From DASUAS01 sp963720765 (lineage in GTDB: Bacteria; Actinomycetota; Acidimicrobiia; IMCC26256; DASPTH01): a stretch of DNA of 64,000 bases. The stretch lies in assembly GCA_963720765.1 (NCBI GenBank), contig CAVRGS010000008.1, forward strand, positions 35,142 to 99,141, read 5' to 3'. Both the position numbers and the translations under genes were made by a program. The notes under the pieces are model-generated. The model did not search any database and was not told the origin of the DNA. It was given only the letters and a program-made list of their open reading frames with translations. Positions 16,435 through 24,068 of this stretch are shown here, one piece after another. Within the stretch, counting starts at the first letter, position 1. Each line of letters begins with the position of its first letter.

Positions 16435-17621
16435 GCCACCTTCCCGAGGAGGAGTCCGCTCACGGGGATGGTGGCCGGGCCACCGGTGACCAGCGCGAGC
16501 TCGGCGCCGGCGACCTGGTTGATCGCGTCGCCGCGGATCTGCTCGACACCTTCCATGACGTGGGTCATGCCGATGATGTACGCCTCGGACAGTTGGCCGC
16601 CGTGCGTGTTCACCGGGATCGAGCCGCCTTCGTAGCGGATCGCGCCGCTCTCGACGAACGGGCCGCCTTCACCGCGTTCACAGAAGCCGTAGTCCTCGAG
16701 CTGCATGACGACCATGGGCGTGAAGTGGTCGTAGATCAGCGCCACGTCGACGTCGTCGGGTCCGACGCCTCCCTTCTGGTACAGGCGCGCGGCGACCGGT
16801 GCGTGGCCCGACGACGCGAAGTCGGGGTCGGGCATCGAGAAGCCGGCGAACGCTCGGCCCCATTCGCGCCGTCCTCCGTGCGCTGCGGCGACCACGTGCA
16901 CCGGGGGCTGGCGAAGGTCGCGTGCGCGATCCATGGTGGTGGTGATCACTGCGACGGCCCCGTCGGTCTCCAAGCAGAAGTCCAACTTGCAGAGCGGCTT
17001 CGCGATGAGCGGCGCCGCGAAGTACTCCTCGAGCGTCAACGGCGTGCGCTTGCGAGCCTTCGGTCGGTTCTTCGCGTTCTCCCGCGTGGAGATCGCAACC
17101 TCGGCAAAGGCCTCCCGCCGCGTTCCGTACAGGTGCATGTGCCGGCGTGCGAGCACCGACATCAGATGACCCGGCCCGACGAGGCCTGAGGGCTGGATGA
17201 ATGAATTCTGCGGATCAGGGGCCATCGCCCCGAACACCGTGCCGAGGCGCTGCTTCAGCTGCTGCAGCGCCATGACGGTGACGACGTAGGTGGCGTCCCC
17301 AGCCACCAGCGCCGCGCGCGCGAGGCCGATCGAGCCCGCCGAGCCACCGCCACCCGATGTGAGCGCGGCGGTGAAGGTGACCTCGGGGATCCCGAGCGTC
17401 TCCATGAACGTGGCGGTGTCCATCTTCGCGGTGTAGCCCGCGCTGGCCTCCGAGTAGTAGGCGAAGCCGTCGAGCTGGGTGACGTCGAGGCCGGCGTCGT
17501 CGCACGCGGCGAGGATCGCCTTGCCGCCGAGCTCGAGCGTCGTCTGTGGGTGCGACTCGCCTCGGAAGTAGTAGGGGGTCGCGCCGATGCCGACCACGGC
17601 GACGTCGGGGCTGCTGACCAT
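16431..17621 (-). CDS. Thiolase-like protein without nucleophilic Cys (candidate Ltp2-type retro-aldolase)
   Basis: A 396-residue thiolase-fold protein. At the thiolase nucleophile position (residues 84-96) it reads AALTSGGGGSAG, with no Cys. Instead it has tyrosines at IYDHFTPMV and HGGQLSEAYIIGM, the regions where Ltp2-type aldolases of sterol side-chain degradation place their catalytic tyrosines. Paired with the DUF35 gene downstream, it is a good candidate for a retro-aldol lyase that releases a short acyl-CoA from a beta-hydroxyacyl-CoA. The exact substrate is unknown. A perfect 7-bp inverted repeat lies upstream at 17650-17670. Confidence 0.86.
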   Translation of the reverse strand: MVSSPDVAVVGIGATPYYFRGESHPQTTLELGGKAILAACDDAGLDVTQLDGFAYYSEASAGYTAKMDTATFMETLGIPEVTFTAALTSGGGGSAGSIGLARAALVAGDATYVVTVMALQQLKQRLGTVFGAMAPDPQNSFIQPSGLVGPGHLMSVLARRHMHLYGTRREAFAEVAISTRENAKNRPKARKRTPLTLEEYFAAPLIAKPLCKLDFCLETDGAVAVITTTMDRARDLRQPPVHVVAAAHGGRREWGRAFAGFSMPDPDFASSGHAPVAARLYQKGGVGPDDVDVALIYDHFTPMVVMQLEDYGFCERGEGGPFVESGAIRYEGGSIPVNTHGGQLSEAYIIGMTHVMEGVEQIRGDAINQVAGAELALVTGGPATIPVSGLLLGKVA

Positions 17622-17649
17622 GACGGGACTCTACGGTGGACCGTGCCTT

Positions 17650-17670
17650 TTTGCAAGTGCTGATTGCAAA
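17650..17670 (-). promoter_or_regulatory. Inverted repeat TTTGCAA-N7-TTGCAAA
   Basis: Perfect 7-bp arms with spacer GTGCTGA, 29 bp before the ATG of the thiolase-like gene. Read on the minus strand it fits TTTGm-N8-CTTGCAw, the element found at 11567 and 14085, and is the most symmetric of the three. Confidence 0.5.
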
Positions 17671-17830
17671 CCTCCGGCAAAGATCCGCCCGCGGGTCCGG
17701 AGTCGAACGCGCGCGATCCCGATGTGACCGATATCAGCCGGGGAGTGCGAGCGTTCGAGCTGACGCGGATATCGGGCCCCGCCACGACGTGCCAGGTCAG
17801 CGGCCCGTTCCGGGCGATCGGGGAGGGCCT

Positions 17831-18232
17831 CTAGATGGTGTCGACGGCGGGGCGGGGCACGCCGGGCGCGACGGTGCGGGCGAGAAATGCCCAGCGTGGC
17901 CCGCAGCGCCGACTCGGGGACCACGGGGAAGATGCCGCGGGCCTTGCCCTCCTCCGGGATGGCCGACCAGTCGTAGTACTGGGTGACGATGGTCCCCTCG
18001 TCGATCGCCTCGAGGCGGTAGCCGTAGACGTGCCCGACCCCTTTGCCGCTGGAGGCGATGGTCCAGGCGATCTCCCGGTCGGGCTCGTAGGCGACGAAGG
18101 TGCCGTCCACGTCGTAGAGGTCGATGGGGAAGTCCCGGAGCGAGTCGCGGTCCATGTGGACCACGAACGAGTCGCCCACAGCCGACGCCGGGGAGCCGGT
18201 GGCCGACATCAACATCCCCGACGCTCAGTACG
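17831..18232 (-). pseudogene. SRPBCC (polyketide-cyclase/START-like) protein remnant
   Basis: The frame shows VGDSFVVHMDRDSL, LYDVDGTFVAYEPDREIAW, a GKGVGHVYGYRLEA core and TIVTQYYDWSAIPEE, typical of the beta-sheet and helix of actinobacterial SRPBCC proteins. The first 50-60 residues expected for the family are missing. The frame also shifts near 17900; after correction it would end LARTVAPGVPRPAVDTI at the stop at 17831-17833. The missing 5' end lies next to the tRNA-Leu fragment at 18274, so insertion of the mobile element probably destroyed it. Confidence 0.65.
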
Positions 18233-18273
18233 TTCCTGTCTTGGCTGACTCCACAAAAGTGCAGGTCAGACAT

Positions 18274-18329
18274 GGTGCGAGCGGGGAGACTCGAACTCCC
18301 ACGTCCTTGCGGACACCAGGACCTAAACC
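18274..18329 (-). repeat. 56-bp direct repeat, copy 1: 3' half of tRNA-Leu (att core)
   Basis: On the minus strand this starts in the anticodon loop (GGTTTAGG, anticodon TAG), then has the anticodon-stem 3' strand, a variable arm, a T-arm with GTTCGAGTC, and acceptor CGCTCGCACC followed by A, i.e. an encoded CCA. The 5' half of the tRNA is absent. It is identical over 56 bp to 20785-20840 in the same orientation. Tyrosine-integrase elements use exactly this part of tRNA genes as attB. Confidence 0.85.
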
Positions 18330-18444
18330 GGGCAAACAGAATCTTTCGGGTAGACTCGAATCTGCTCCGTGTGCTCTGATCAGGACTTTCTCGGGCGTGC
18401 CGTCTACCGGCTCCGGGGAGTTATCCCTGCTACGCGGGAGTTCC

Positions 18445-18466
18445 GTTAGCAATCCGTTAGCACGAG
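18445..18466 (+). repeat. GTTAGCA double box, copy 1 (candidate integrase arm site)
   Basis: Two GTTAGCA heptamers 11 bp apart followed by CGAG. A copy with one mismatch lies at 20956-20977. Each begins 116 bp after the end of its tRNA-Leu fragment although the sequence in between differs. Constant spacing suggests a functional attachment-site architecture. Confidence 0.55.
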
Positions 18467-18580
18467 CCCGGCGTGACAGCCCGGCGTGACAGCCCGGCGT
18501 GACAGCCCGGCGTGACAGCCCGGCGCGACAGCCCGGCGCGACAGCCCGGCAGCCCGGCGCGCGGACAGCCCGGCGCGGAC
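18465..18580. repeat. 13-bp tandem repeat array (AGCCCGGCGYGAC)
   Basis: Six consecutive 13-bp units (four AGCCCGGCGTGAC, two AGCCCGGCGCGAC) run from 18465 to 18542, followed by an 8-bp partial and two variant units to 18580. The array starts at the end of the GTTAGCA box and stops next to the stop codon of the HTH gene at 18582. There are no spacers, so it is a simple minisatellite. Confidence 0.85.
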
Positions 18581-18581
18581 T

Positions 18582-18845
18582 TCAGCCGAAGCGCTGTTGC
18601 GCGGCCTGTTTCGAGACGCCGAGCACGGCGCCGATCGAGGCCCACGAGTAGTTGGTGGCGCGAGCGGCTCGTACGACCGCGTGGAGCTCCGCATCGGCGG
18701 CGTCGAATGCGCGGACCGCTTCCTCGATGGCGCGAAGCTCGGTACCTTCGCGCCATTCGTGAGCCGATGGGTCGCGTCTCGAGAGCTCCTTGTCAATCCG
18801 TTCGGCTCGTTCCTGATTGGTGATCGTGCGCGGCATGGGCATCAC
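18582..18845 (-). CDS. Small helix-turn-helix protein (possible antitoxin)
   Basis: An 87-residue protein. The C-terminus NYSWASIGAVLGVSKQAAQ is a clear helix-turn-helix; the N-terminal part is a charged helix rich in Glu, Ala and Arg. Its start overlaps the stop of the preceding small gene by 4 bp. Two overlapping small genes with a DNA-binding second product and a dyad at the promoter are the usual layout of a type II toxin-antitoxin operon, but neither protein is diagnostic. It lies inside the tRNA-bounded scar. Confidence 0.65.
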   Translation of the reverse strand: MMPMPRTITNQERAERIDKELSRRDPSAHEWREGTELRAIEEAVRAFDAADAELHAVVRAARATNYSWASIGAVLGVSKQAAQQRFG

Positions 18846-19084
18846 TCCGGGGGGAACTTGTGCGGCCGGGCGGGTCGCATCGCGTGGATGATCGCCGGGC
18901 CGTCATCGGTGTCGAGCACGCCGACTTCGATCATGTTCCCGGCTTGGTCGGGCCCGAGGAACAGGGTGACGTCGTCCTGGCTGTCGTTGACCTGCACCCA
19001 GTTCCGCAGGGCGTGGCGGATGTCCTCTTCGGTGACCTGGTGGCGGTACGCCGTACTCCAGATCGGCGCATCGGCCAGGCCCAC
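18842..19084 (-). CDS. Small protein, possible BrnT-like toxin
   Basis: An 80-residue protein with a GTG start at 19084. The order HQVTEEDIRHAL, VTLFLGPDQAGNMIEVGVL and AIIHAMRPARPH is a small alpha/beta fold reminiscent of BrnT-type RNase toxins (helix, two strands, H-A-M-R ending). Identification rests on layout and general similarity, so the toxin assignment is tentative. It is first in a two-gene operon with the HTH protein, 3 bp downstream of a perfect 8-bp-arm dyad. Confidence 0.55.
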   Translation of the reverse strand: MGLADAPIWSTAYRHQVTEEDIRHALRNWVQVNDSQDDVTLFLGPDQAGNMIEVGVLDTDDGPAIIHAMRPARPHKFPPE

Positions 19085-19087
19085 AGC

Positions 19088-19121
19088 GTCAAGGTTACCT
19101 TGACTAGACGAGGCGCGTCAA
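19088..19121 (-). promoter_or_regulatory. Promoter with overlapping dyad GTCAAGGT-T-ACCTTGAC
   Basis: On the minus strand TTGACG (19116-19121) and TAACCT (19092-19097) are 18 bp apart. The -10 lies inside a perfect inverted repeat at 19088-19104, 8-bp arms with one central base. A repressor bound here would block RNA polymerase, as in autoregulated toxin-antitoxin operons. Confidence 0.5.
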
Positions 19122-19152
19122 GATGCGGTTGACGCTCGGGACGCAGGTGTTG

Positions 19153-20784
19153 CTACCCGAGGTCGATGCCGAGGTCGATGTTCGTTGTCGTGCTGTCGAT
19201 CTTGGTGATGAGCTCGTCGAGCCGCAGTTCGTCCACGTGCCAGAGCAGCTCGAGCTCGTCGGACGGTTGTGGGCCGAGCGGTTCGGTCGAGTCAGTGATG
19301 TCATGTTCGGCTCGGTGGCGTTCGATGTATCGGGCGGCGTGCCGCCAGCGGTCGAGGGCTGCGGGTTCGACAGGGGGAGTGCCGAGGTCGTGCAGGTAGG
19401 CGGGCGGGTCGTGGGTGTCGGCGTCGACGAGTTGGTCGACGCGCGCGTCGATGGCGCGTTCGATGTGTGGAAGCCGGCGGAGTTCGTCGCCGTGACTGAC
19501 GACGTAGTTCTCATGCCGATGGTGCTCGTTCCGGGCGCGTTCGAGGGCGTCGTCGAATTGCGAGAGCCGCGCGGAGAGGTCAGTCGTCTGGTTGGCGAGC
19601 ACGAGTCGGCGTGCAGTCCGGTCCTTGCGGTTGCGCCATCCGTGCATCGATTCGAGTGCGCGGAGCTCATCCTGTGCGTTCACGAGTCGATCGGCGACGT
19701 CCCCGCGTTGCCTGGTGAGCGCCGTGATCTCGTATGCGCGGGATGGCGGGCACGCTCCTCGCATCGCTCGGAGACCGTCGCGTTCGCGGAGGAGCACCTG
19801 AAGAGTGTCGCGGATCGCGTCGCGGTCGACCCCGGTGTCGACGGCGAGGCGTTGGGCATGACTGATGCTGAGCGACCGCGCGAACGCGCCGAGGGGCTCG
19901 GGCGACTCGACTTCGGGTGTGTGTGCTTCGGGGCGAGGGTTGCTGTCGACGAGGTAGATGCGGTTCTCGACGCGGCCGCGTGAGAGCGCGACGTAGCCGG
20001 CTTCTTGGTAGAGGGTGTCGGAGCCGAGTACGAAGGCCCGGTCGACGGCCTGGCCTTGTGCTTTGTGGATGGTGGTCGCGTAGGCGTGGCGGATGTGTCC
20101 GGCGTCGAGGTAGTCGGCGGGGAGATCGAGCACGACGCCGGCGTCGGTACGGGCTCGCATCGTGCGGGCCTGCTCGTCGACGTGTTCGATGGTGGCGCAG
20201 GTGCCGTTGCGGGCGCCGAGGCGTCGGTTGTTGCGCAAAGTCATGATCCGATCGCCGGCCTGGTAGGGCCGCTGGTCGATGGTGAGGATCGGGCCGGTGA
20301 GTTCACCGGCGGCGTGGCGGTGGTGGCGGGCGCGGGCGTTGAGGTCGTCGACGTCGGACCAGCGACCGGCGAGCATGAGGGCGCGGTCGCCGGCAAGGGT
20401 GGCGGCCCACCAGTCGGCGGTCATCGCGTCGTGTGCGGCGACGGCGGTGTCACTGGTGTGGATGCGGCCGTGGTCGTGGTAGGCGGCGACGGCATCGTCG
20501 ACGTGCCCGTCGCGGAGTTGGGTCAGCGCGGCGCGTTCCCAGGCTTCGTGTTGGCGACGGTTCTGGGTGAGGCGGATCGGTTCGAGACGCGCGCCGAGCC
20601 CGCGCAACAGCCCGCCGGCGTCGATCTCGGGAAGCTGGCGCGGATCGCCGACCAGCACGACCTTCGCACCGGCGGTGTCGGCATGGTCGAGGACTCGGGC
20701 GAGGAGGCGGGTGCCGACCATGCCGGCTTCGTCGACCACGAGCACCGTGTTCTGGGGGAGCGGCCCGTGGCCGGGATCGTTGAG
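19153..20784 (-). pseudogene. TraA/TrwC-type relaxase, C-terminal helicase part (5'-truncated)
   Basis: The open frame starts abruptly in helicase motif II. TVLVVDEAGMVGTRLL is followed by VVLVGDPRQLPEIDAGGLL, RLTQNRR and, near the end of the helicase, HAYATTIHKAQGQAVDRAF and YVALSRGR, all RecD/TrwC superfamily 1 motifs. A long coiled-coil-like C-terminal tail follows. The relaxase domain and Walker A motif, several hundred residues, are missing. The frame has no start codon of its own before it meets the tRNA-Leu repeat at 20785. The element was conjugative or mobilisable and was cut by recombination at the att core. Confidence 0.85.
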
Positions 20785-20840
20785 GGTGCGAGCGGGGAGA
20801 CTCGAACTCCCACGTCCTTGCGGACACCAGGACCTAAACC
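20785..20840 (-). repeat. 56-bp direct repeat, copy 2: 3' half of tRNA-Leu (att core)
   Basis: Identical to 18274-18329. On the minus strand the preceding bases are CCA, which completes the 5' strand of the anticodon stem (CCAGG), but no D-arm or 5' acceptor strand (GCGAGCG) follows, so this too is not a functional tRNA. It joins directly onto the truncated helicase frame. Confidence 0.85.
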
Positions 20841-21150
20841 TGGAATCGCGGGTCTAGTGCGACGGAAGGAGTCCACCGCGTGACGTCAAATCAGCGCTGC
20901 GCGGCGCCTTGCGTCCACCTCGTGCAGAGGGTGAACCGACGTACGAAGGAATTTGGTTAGCAATCGGTTAGCACGAGAATCGAGTTTCCAAGGACGCGCT
21001 GGCAGTTCTTGCCGGGGTGGTCGAACCGGCACAACTCCTACGCAATGGGCGTGGCGCCGCCGGAGTCGTGCACGCACTCAACGCCCCACCGCCGTTTCAC
21101 ACAGGGCCGCAACGTGTCTGCCGATGTCGCTTTGCCGGTCGACGACTACT
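20841..21150. other. Gene-free stretch between element scar and TetR gene
   Basis: No convincing coding sequence. It contains the second GTTAGCA double box at 20956-20977, spaced exactly as in copy 1 from its tRNA-Leu fragment. The remaining sequence is non-repetitive and its base composition is slightly less GC-rich than the flanking genes. It is probably the outer end of a second, now lost, element. Confidence 0.5.
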
Positions 21151-21165
21151 TGACAGCGACTGTCA
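21151..21165. promoter_or_regulatory. Inverted repeat TGACAG-CGA-CTGTCA
   Basis: Perfect 6-bp arms 36 bp before the GTG of the TetR gene at 21201. Position and symmetry suggest autoregulation by that TetR. Confidence 0.45.
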
Positions 21166-21200
21166 CGCGCTTCCATCATGTGCGCGGTGGAGAGCGCGAG

Positions 21201-21893
21201 GTGCCCGTCACCAACCTGCGCGAGCGTCGCCGACATCGGATGATGTCGGACATCGAACGCTGCGCGCTGCGGTTGTTCGCCGAACGCGGCTTCGACGCCG
21301 TCACGGTCCAGGAGATCGCCGACGCTTCGGACATCTCCGAGCGCACGTTCTTCCGGTACTTCCCGACCAAGGAAGCGGTGCTGCGCAGCGAGCTCGATCT
21401 CCGGGTCGCGGAGTTGGAGGCCGCGCTCGATGCTCGGCCCCCGGAGGAACCGGTCATGGTCGCACTGCGTGGTGCGCTGCTCGAGCTGGCGGAGCGGTAC
21501 GAAGCCGATCGTGAGACCGTCCTCACATGGACCGCGGTGGTCGCCGCGGCACCGAGTCTCGCTTCTCGCCTGGGCGCATACCAACACGCCTTCTCCGAGG
21601 GTCTCCTCGAGTTCGTGCGCGAGCGGCTTCCCGTGGACGACGACAACGAACTGGACGTCTTCGTCGCGATCAGCGCCGTGCTCGCGGCGACGTACGCGGC
21701 ATCGACCTCTTGGGTCGAAGCCGGCGCCCGAGGACCGCTCGTTCCCATGGTGACTCGCGCCCTCGATCTCGTCGAGGGCGGTGTCGCGAACCTGGCCGCA
21801 CCACAACAGCCGCGTCGCCGCAGTTCGCGGTCGATGAATTTCAGCGAGACGCGGATCCGAACTTCGACAGGGGGTGCAACGTGGACACACTGA
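21201..21893 (+). CDS. TetR-family regulator
   Basis: A 230-residue TetR protein. GTG 21201 is chosen because the frame upstream has no family similarity. The helix-turn-helix reads VQEIADASDISERTFFRYFPTKEAVL at about residues 34-60; the C-terminal domain has WTAVVAAAPSLASRL. The last roughly 25 residues are low-complexity. It overlaps the start of a broken amidohydrolase gene by 13 bp and leads the region up to 34 kb, so it may control the amidohydrolase-SDR-transporter group. Confidence 0.88.
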   Translation: MPVTNLRERRRHRMMSDIERCALRLFAERGFDAVTVQEIADASDISERTFFRYFPTKEAVLRSELDLRVAELEAALDARPPEEPVMVALRGALLELAERYEADRETVLTWTAVVAAAPSLASRLGAYQHAFSEGLLEFVRERLPVDDDNELDVFVAISAVLAATYAASTSWVEAGARGPLVPMVTRALDLVEGGVANLAAPQQPRRRSSRSMNFSETRIRTSTGGATWTH

Positions 21894-23203
21894 CGACCAC
21901 GCTCGACCGGGACGGCATGGAGCATGTGGCCGACGGCGAACCGCTCGTCCTCGTGTCGTCCGACACGCACATCGGTCCTCGCATGGTCGAGGATCTGCGG
22001 ACGTACTGCCCTGAGCAGCACCTCGGCGCGTTCGACGAGTACGCGAGCCAGTCGTCGGTGATCCGCGAGTTCCTCCGGGCCGCCCGGGACGCTGAAGACT
22101 CCCCGCTGGGGCGCAACGCCACCGATGGCCATCACGACATGCACGCGCGTCTTGCGCGACCTCGACCGCGACGGCGTTGCCGTGGAGATCATCTTCCACG
22201 GAAGCCAGAACGGCGAGGCGATCCCGTTCGCACCGCCGGCGCCGTGGAGCTCGGCGCATCGTACGGTGGCGACCTCGAAATGGTCGCGGTCGGCTTCCAC
22301 ATGTACAACCAGTGGCTGGCCGATGTGACTCGATCGAGCCGGAGCGTCACCTGGCCTGGCCCAGCTCCCGATGTGGGACATCGAGCTCGCGATGGAAGAG
22401 CTCGCCTGGGTCCGTGAAGCCGGGATCCGTGGCATCAACTTCCCCGCGCCCAGGGCGCACCGACGCCCTACAACGACCGGAGCTGGGACCCGTTCTGGGT
22501 CCATGTGCGAGGAGCTGGACGTGGTGCTCGCGAAACCACGGCGGTGCCGGCGACCCGCAGGGCTTCGAAGGTGTGGGAGGGTTCGAGATCCAGACGTCGG
22601 AGCTCGCGGCGACGAGCAAGGTCTCACCGATGAACCACCTCATCTTCGGTGGGGTCTTCGAGCGACACCCCAAGCTTCGCCTCGTGATCGTCGAGTTGCC
22701 CGGTGCGTGGTGGAAGCCCGTGGTCAACGAGCTCGACTCGATCTACCTCATGAGCAACCGCCGTCCGGGCGGTTTCGGCGACAAGATCAGCGACCACGTT
22801 CCTCGCCTTCCCAGCGAGTACTTCGCTTCGAACGTGTTCATCGGGGCCAGCTTTCTCTCGCGACGAGGCCGAAGCCGCGGTGCGCGACGGTATGGATCAC
22901 AACGTCCTCTGGGGCTCCGACTACCCGCACGTCGAGGGAACGTGGGCGGGTGCGCGGTCGGACGAGGAGGAACCCATGACCTGGCGTGCTCTCCGCCGGA
23001 CGTTCGCCGGGCTCGAGAGTGCTCCGATTCGCCGGATGGCGGGGGTCAACGCGGTCGAGGCGCTCGGCCTCGACGGCGAGAACCTCACGGCGGTCGCGCG
23101 CCGCATCGGAGCTCCGAGCGTCGACACGATCTCGCGCCCGCTCGACGAGTTGCCCCCCGACGGGGGTCTGCTCGCATTTCGGACGTTCGGTCCGTGGGCG
23201 TAG
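21881..23203 (+). pseudogene. Amidohydrolase-2 family protein, frame broken repeatedly
   Basis: Start GTG 21881 after an ACAGGGGG ribosome site. Conserved pieces occur in order in changing frames: VLVSSDTHIGPRMVEDL, RDLDRDGVAVEIIFHG, MVAVGFHMYNQWLADV, WDIELAMEELAWVREAGI, MNHLIFGGVFERHPKLRL and NVLWGSDYPHVEGTW before the stop at 23201-23203. At least six shifts between 22.13 and 22.86 kb are needed. All family landmarks survive without substitution to stop codons, so consensus indels are more likely than an old pseudogene. The predicted intact product would be about 440 residues. Confidence 0.8.
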
Positions 23204-23222
23204 GGCTCGAGGGGCGAGCTGG

Positions 23223-24068
23223 GTGATCCTCGACCGGTTCCGGTTGGATGGGAAGACGGCGATCGTCACCGGCGCGGGCAAGGGCATCGGGCGCGGGATC
23301 GCGCGTGCCTTCGGCGAGGCGGGTGCTGACGTCGTCTGCGCGGCGCGTACCCGTGCCGATCTGGATCTCGTCGTCGACGAGATCCGTGGTCTCGGGCGCC
23401 GCGCGTTGGCCGTGCCGACCGACGTCACGATCACGCAGCAGCTCGACGCGCTGGTCGAGGCCGCGCTGAACGAGTTCGACCGCCTCGATATCCTCGTCAA
23501 CAACGTGGGCGGAACCATGCCGAACGCGGCCATGACCACCTCCGAGGAATTCTTCGAGGCTGCACTGCGCTTCAACGTGACGTCGGCGTTCCTGCTCACA
23601 CAACGCGCGGCACGCGCCATGGTCGACACCCAGGGAACCGGCGCGGTCGTCAACATCTCGTCGCGTTCGAGTGACATGGTCCAGACCAGCTTCGTCGCCT
23701 ACGGCGCGGGGAAGGCGGCGCTCAACAAGATCACCCAGAACATGGCCGCCGAGCTCGCGCCGCGGGTGCGGGTCAACGTGATCTCGGTCGGCGGTGTCGC
23801 GACGCAAGCACTTGATGTCGTGCTGACCGACGACACACTGCGCTCGCAGTTCATCGACGGCACGCCGATGGCGAGAGCGGGTGATCCCGAAGACATCGTG
23901 TGCGCGGCGCTGTTTCTCGCGTCGCCGGCGTCCGCGTGGGTGACCGGGAAGATCTTTCAGATCGACGGCGGCGTCGAGGCACCGGCAATCGGGGTTCCGG
24001 CGCCGCCATTGGAACCAATGGCGACTACTGCAGGGGGGACGAGCCATCGTGAGGACCACGCGTCGTAG
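23223..24068 (+). CDS. Short-chain dehydrogenase/reductase
   Basis: A 281-residue classical SDR from GTG 23223. TGAGKGIGRGIA cofactor motif, NNVGGTMP, NISSRSSD with catalytic serine, YGAGKAALNK (Y-x3-K) and GKIFQIDGGVEAP. The C-terminal extension of about 20 residues after the GG motif overlaps the start of the binding-protein gene by 20 bp. It lies 20 bp after the broken amidohydrolase. Likely a hydroxyacyl- or alcohol dehydrogenase of the same operon. Confidence 0.92.
   Translation: MILDRFRLDGKTAIVTGAGKGIGRGIARAFGEAGADVVCAARTRADLDLVVDEIRGLGRRALAVPTDVTITQQLDALVEAALNEFDRLDILVNNVGGTMPNAAMTTSEEFFEAALRFNVTSAFLLTQRAARAMVDTQGTGAVVNISSRSSDMVQTSFVAYGAGKAALNKITQNMAAELAPRVRVNVISVGGVATQALDVVLTDDTLRSQFIDGTPMARAGDPEDIVCAALFLASPASAWVTGKIFQIDGGVEAPAIGVPAPPLEPMATTAGGTSHREDHAS

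Noticed and set aside
17671..17830. Terminator or small RNA between thiolase-like and SRPBCC genes
   Set aside because: Short GC-rich inverted segments are present but no stem followed by a T-run, and nothing distinguishes them from background.
18274..18360. Complete tRNA-Leu gene
   Set aside because: Only the 3' half from the anticodon loop is present. No D-arm or 5' acceptor strand GCGAGCG is found beside either copy.
18225..18489. Protein-coding reading frames across the tRNA-Leu fragment (peptides such as SGETRTPTSLRTPGPKPG)
   Set aside because: These peptides are translations of tRNA-Leu sequence and a known annotation artefact; no ribosome site or family match.
18465..18580. CRISPR array
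   Set aside because: Units are 13 bp and directly adjacent, without spacers, and there are no cas genes.
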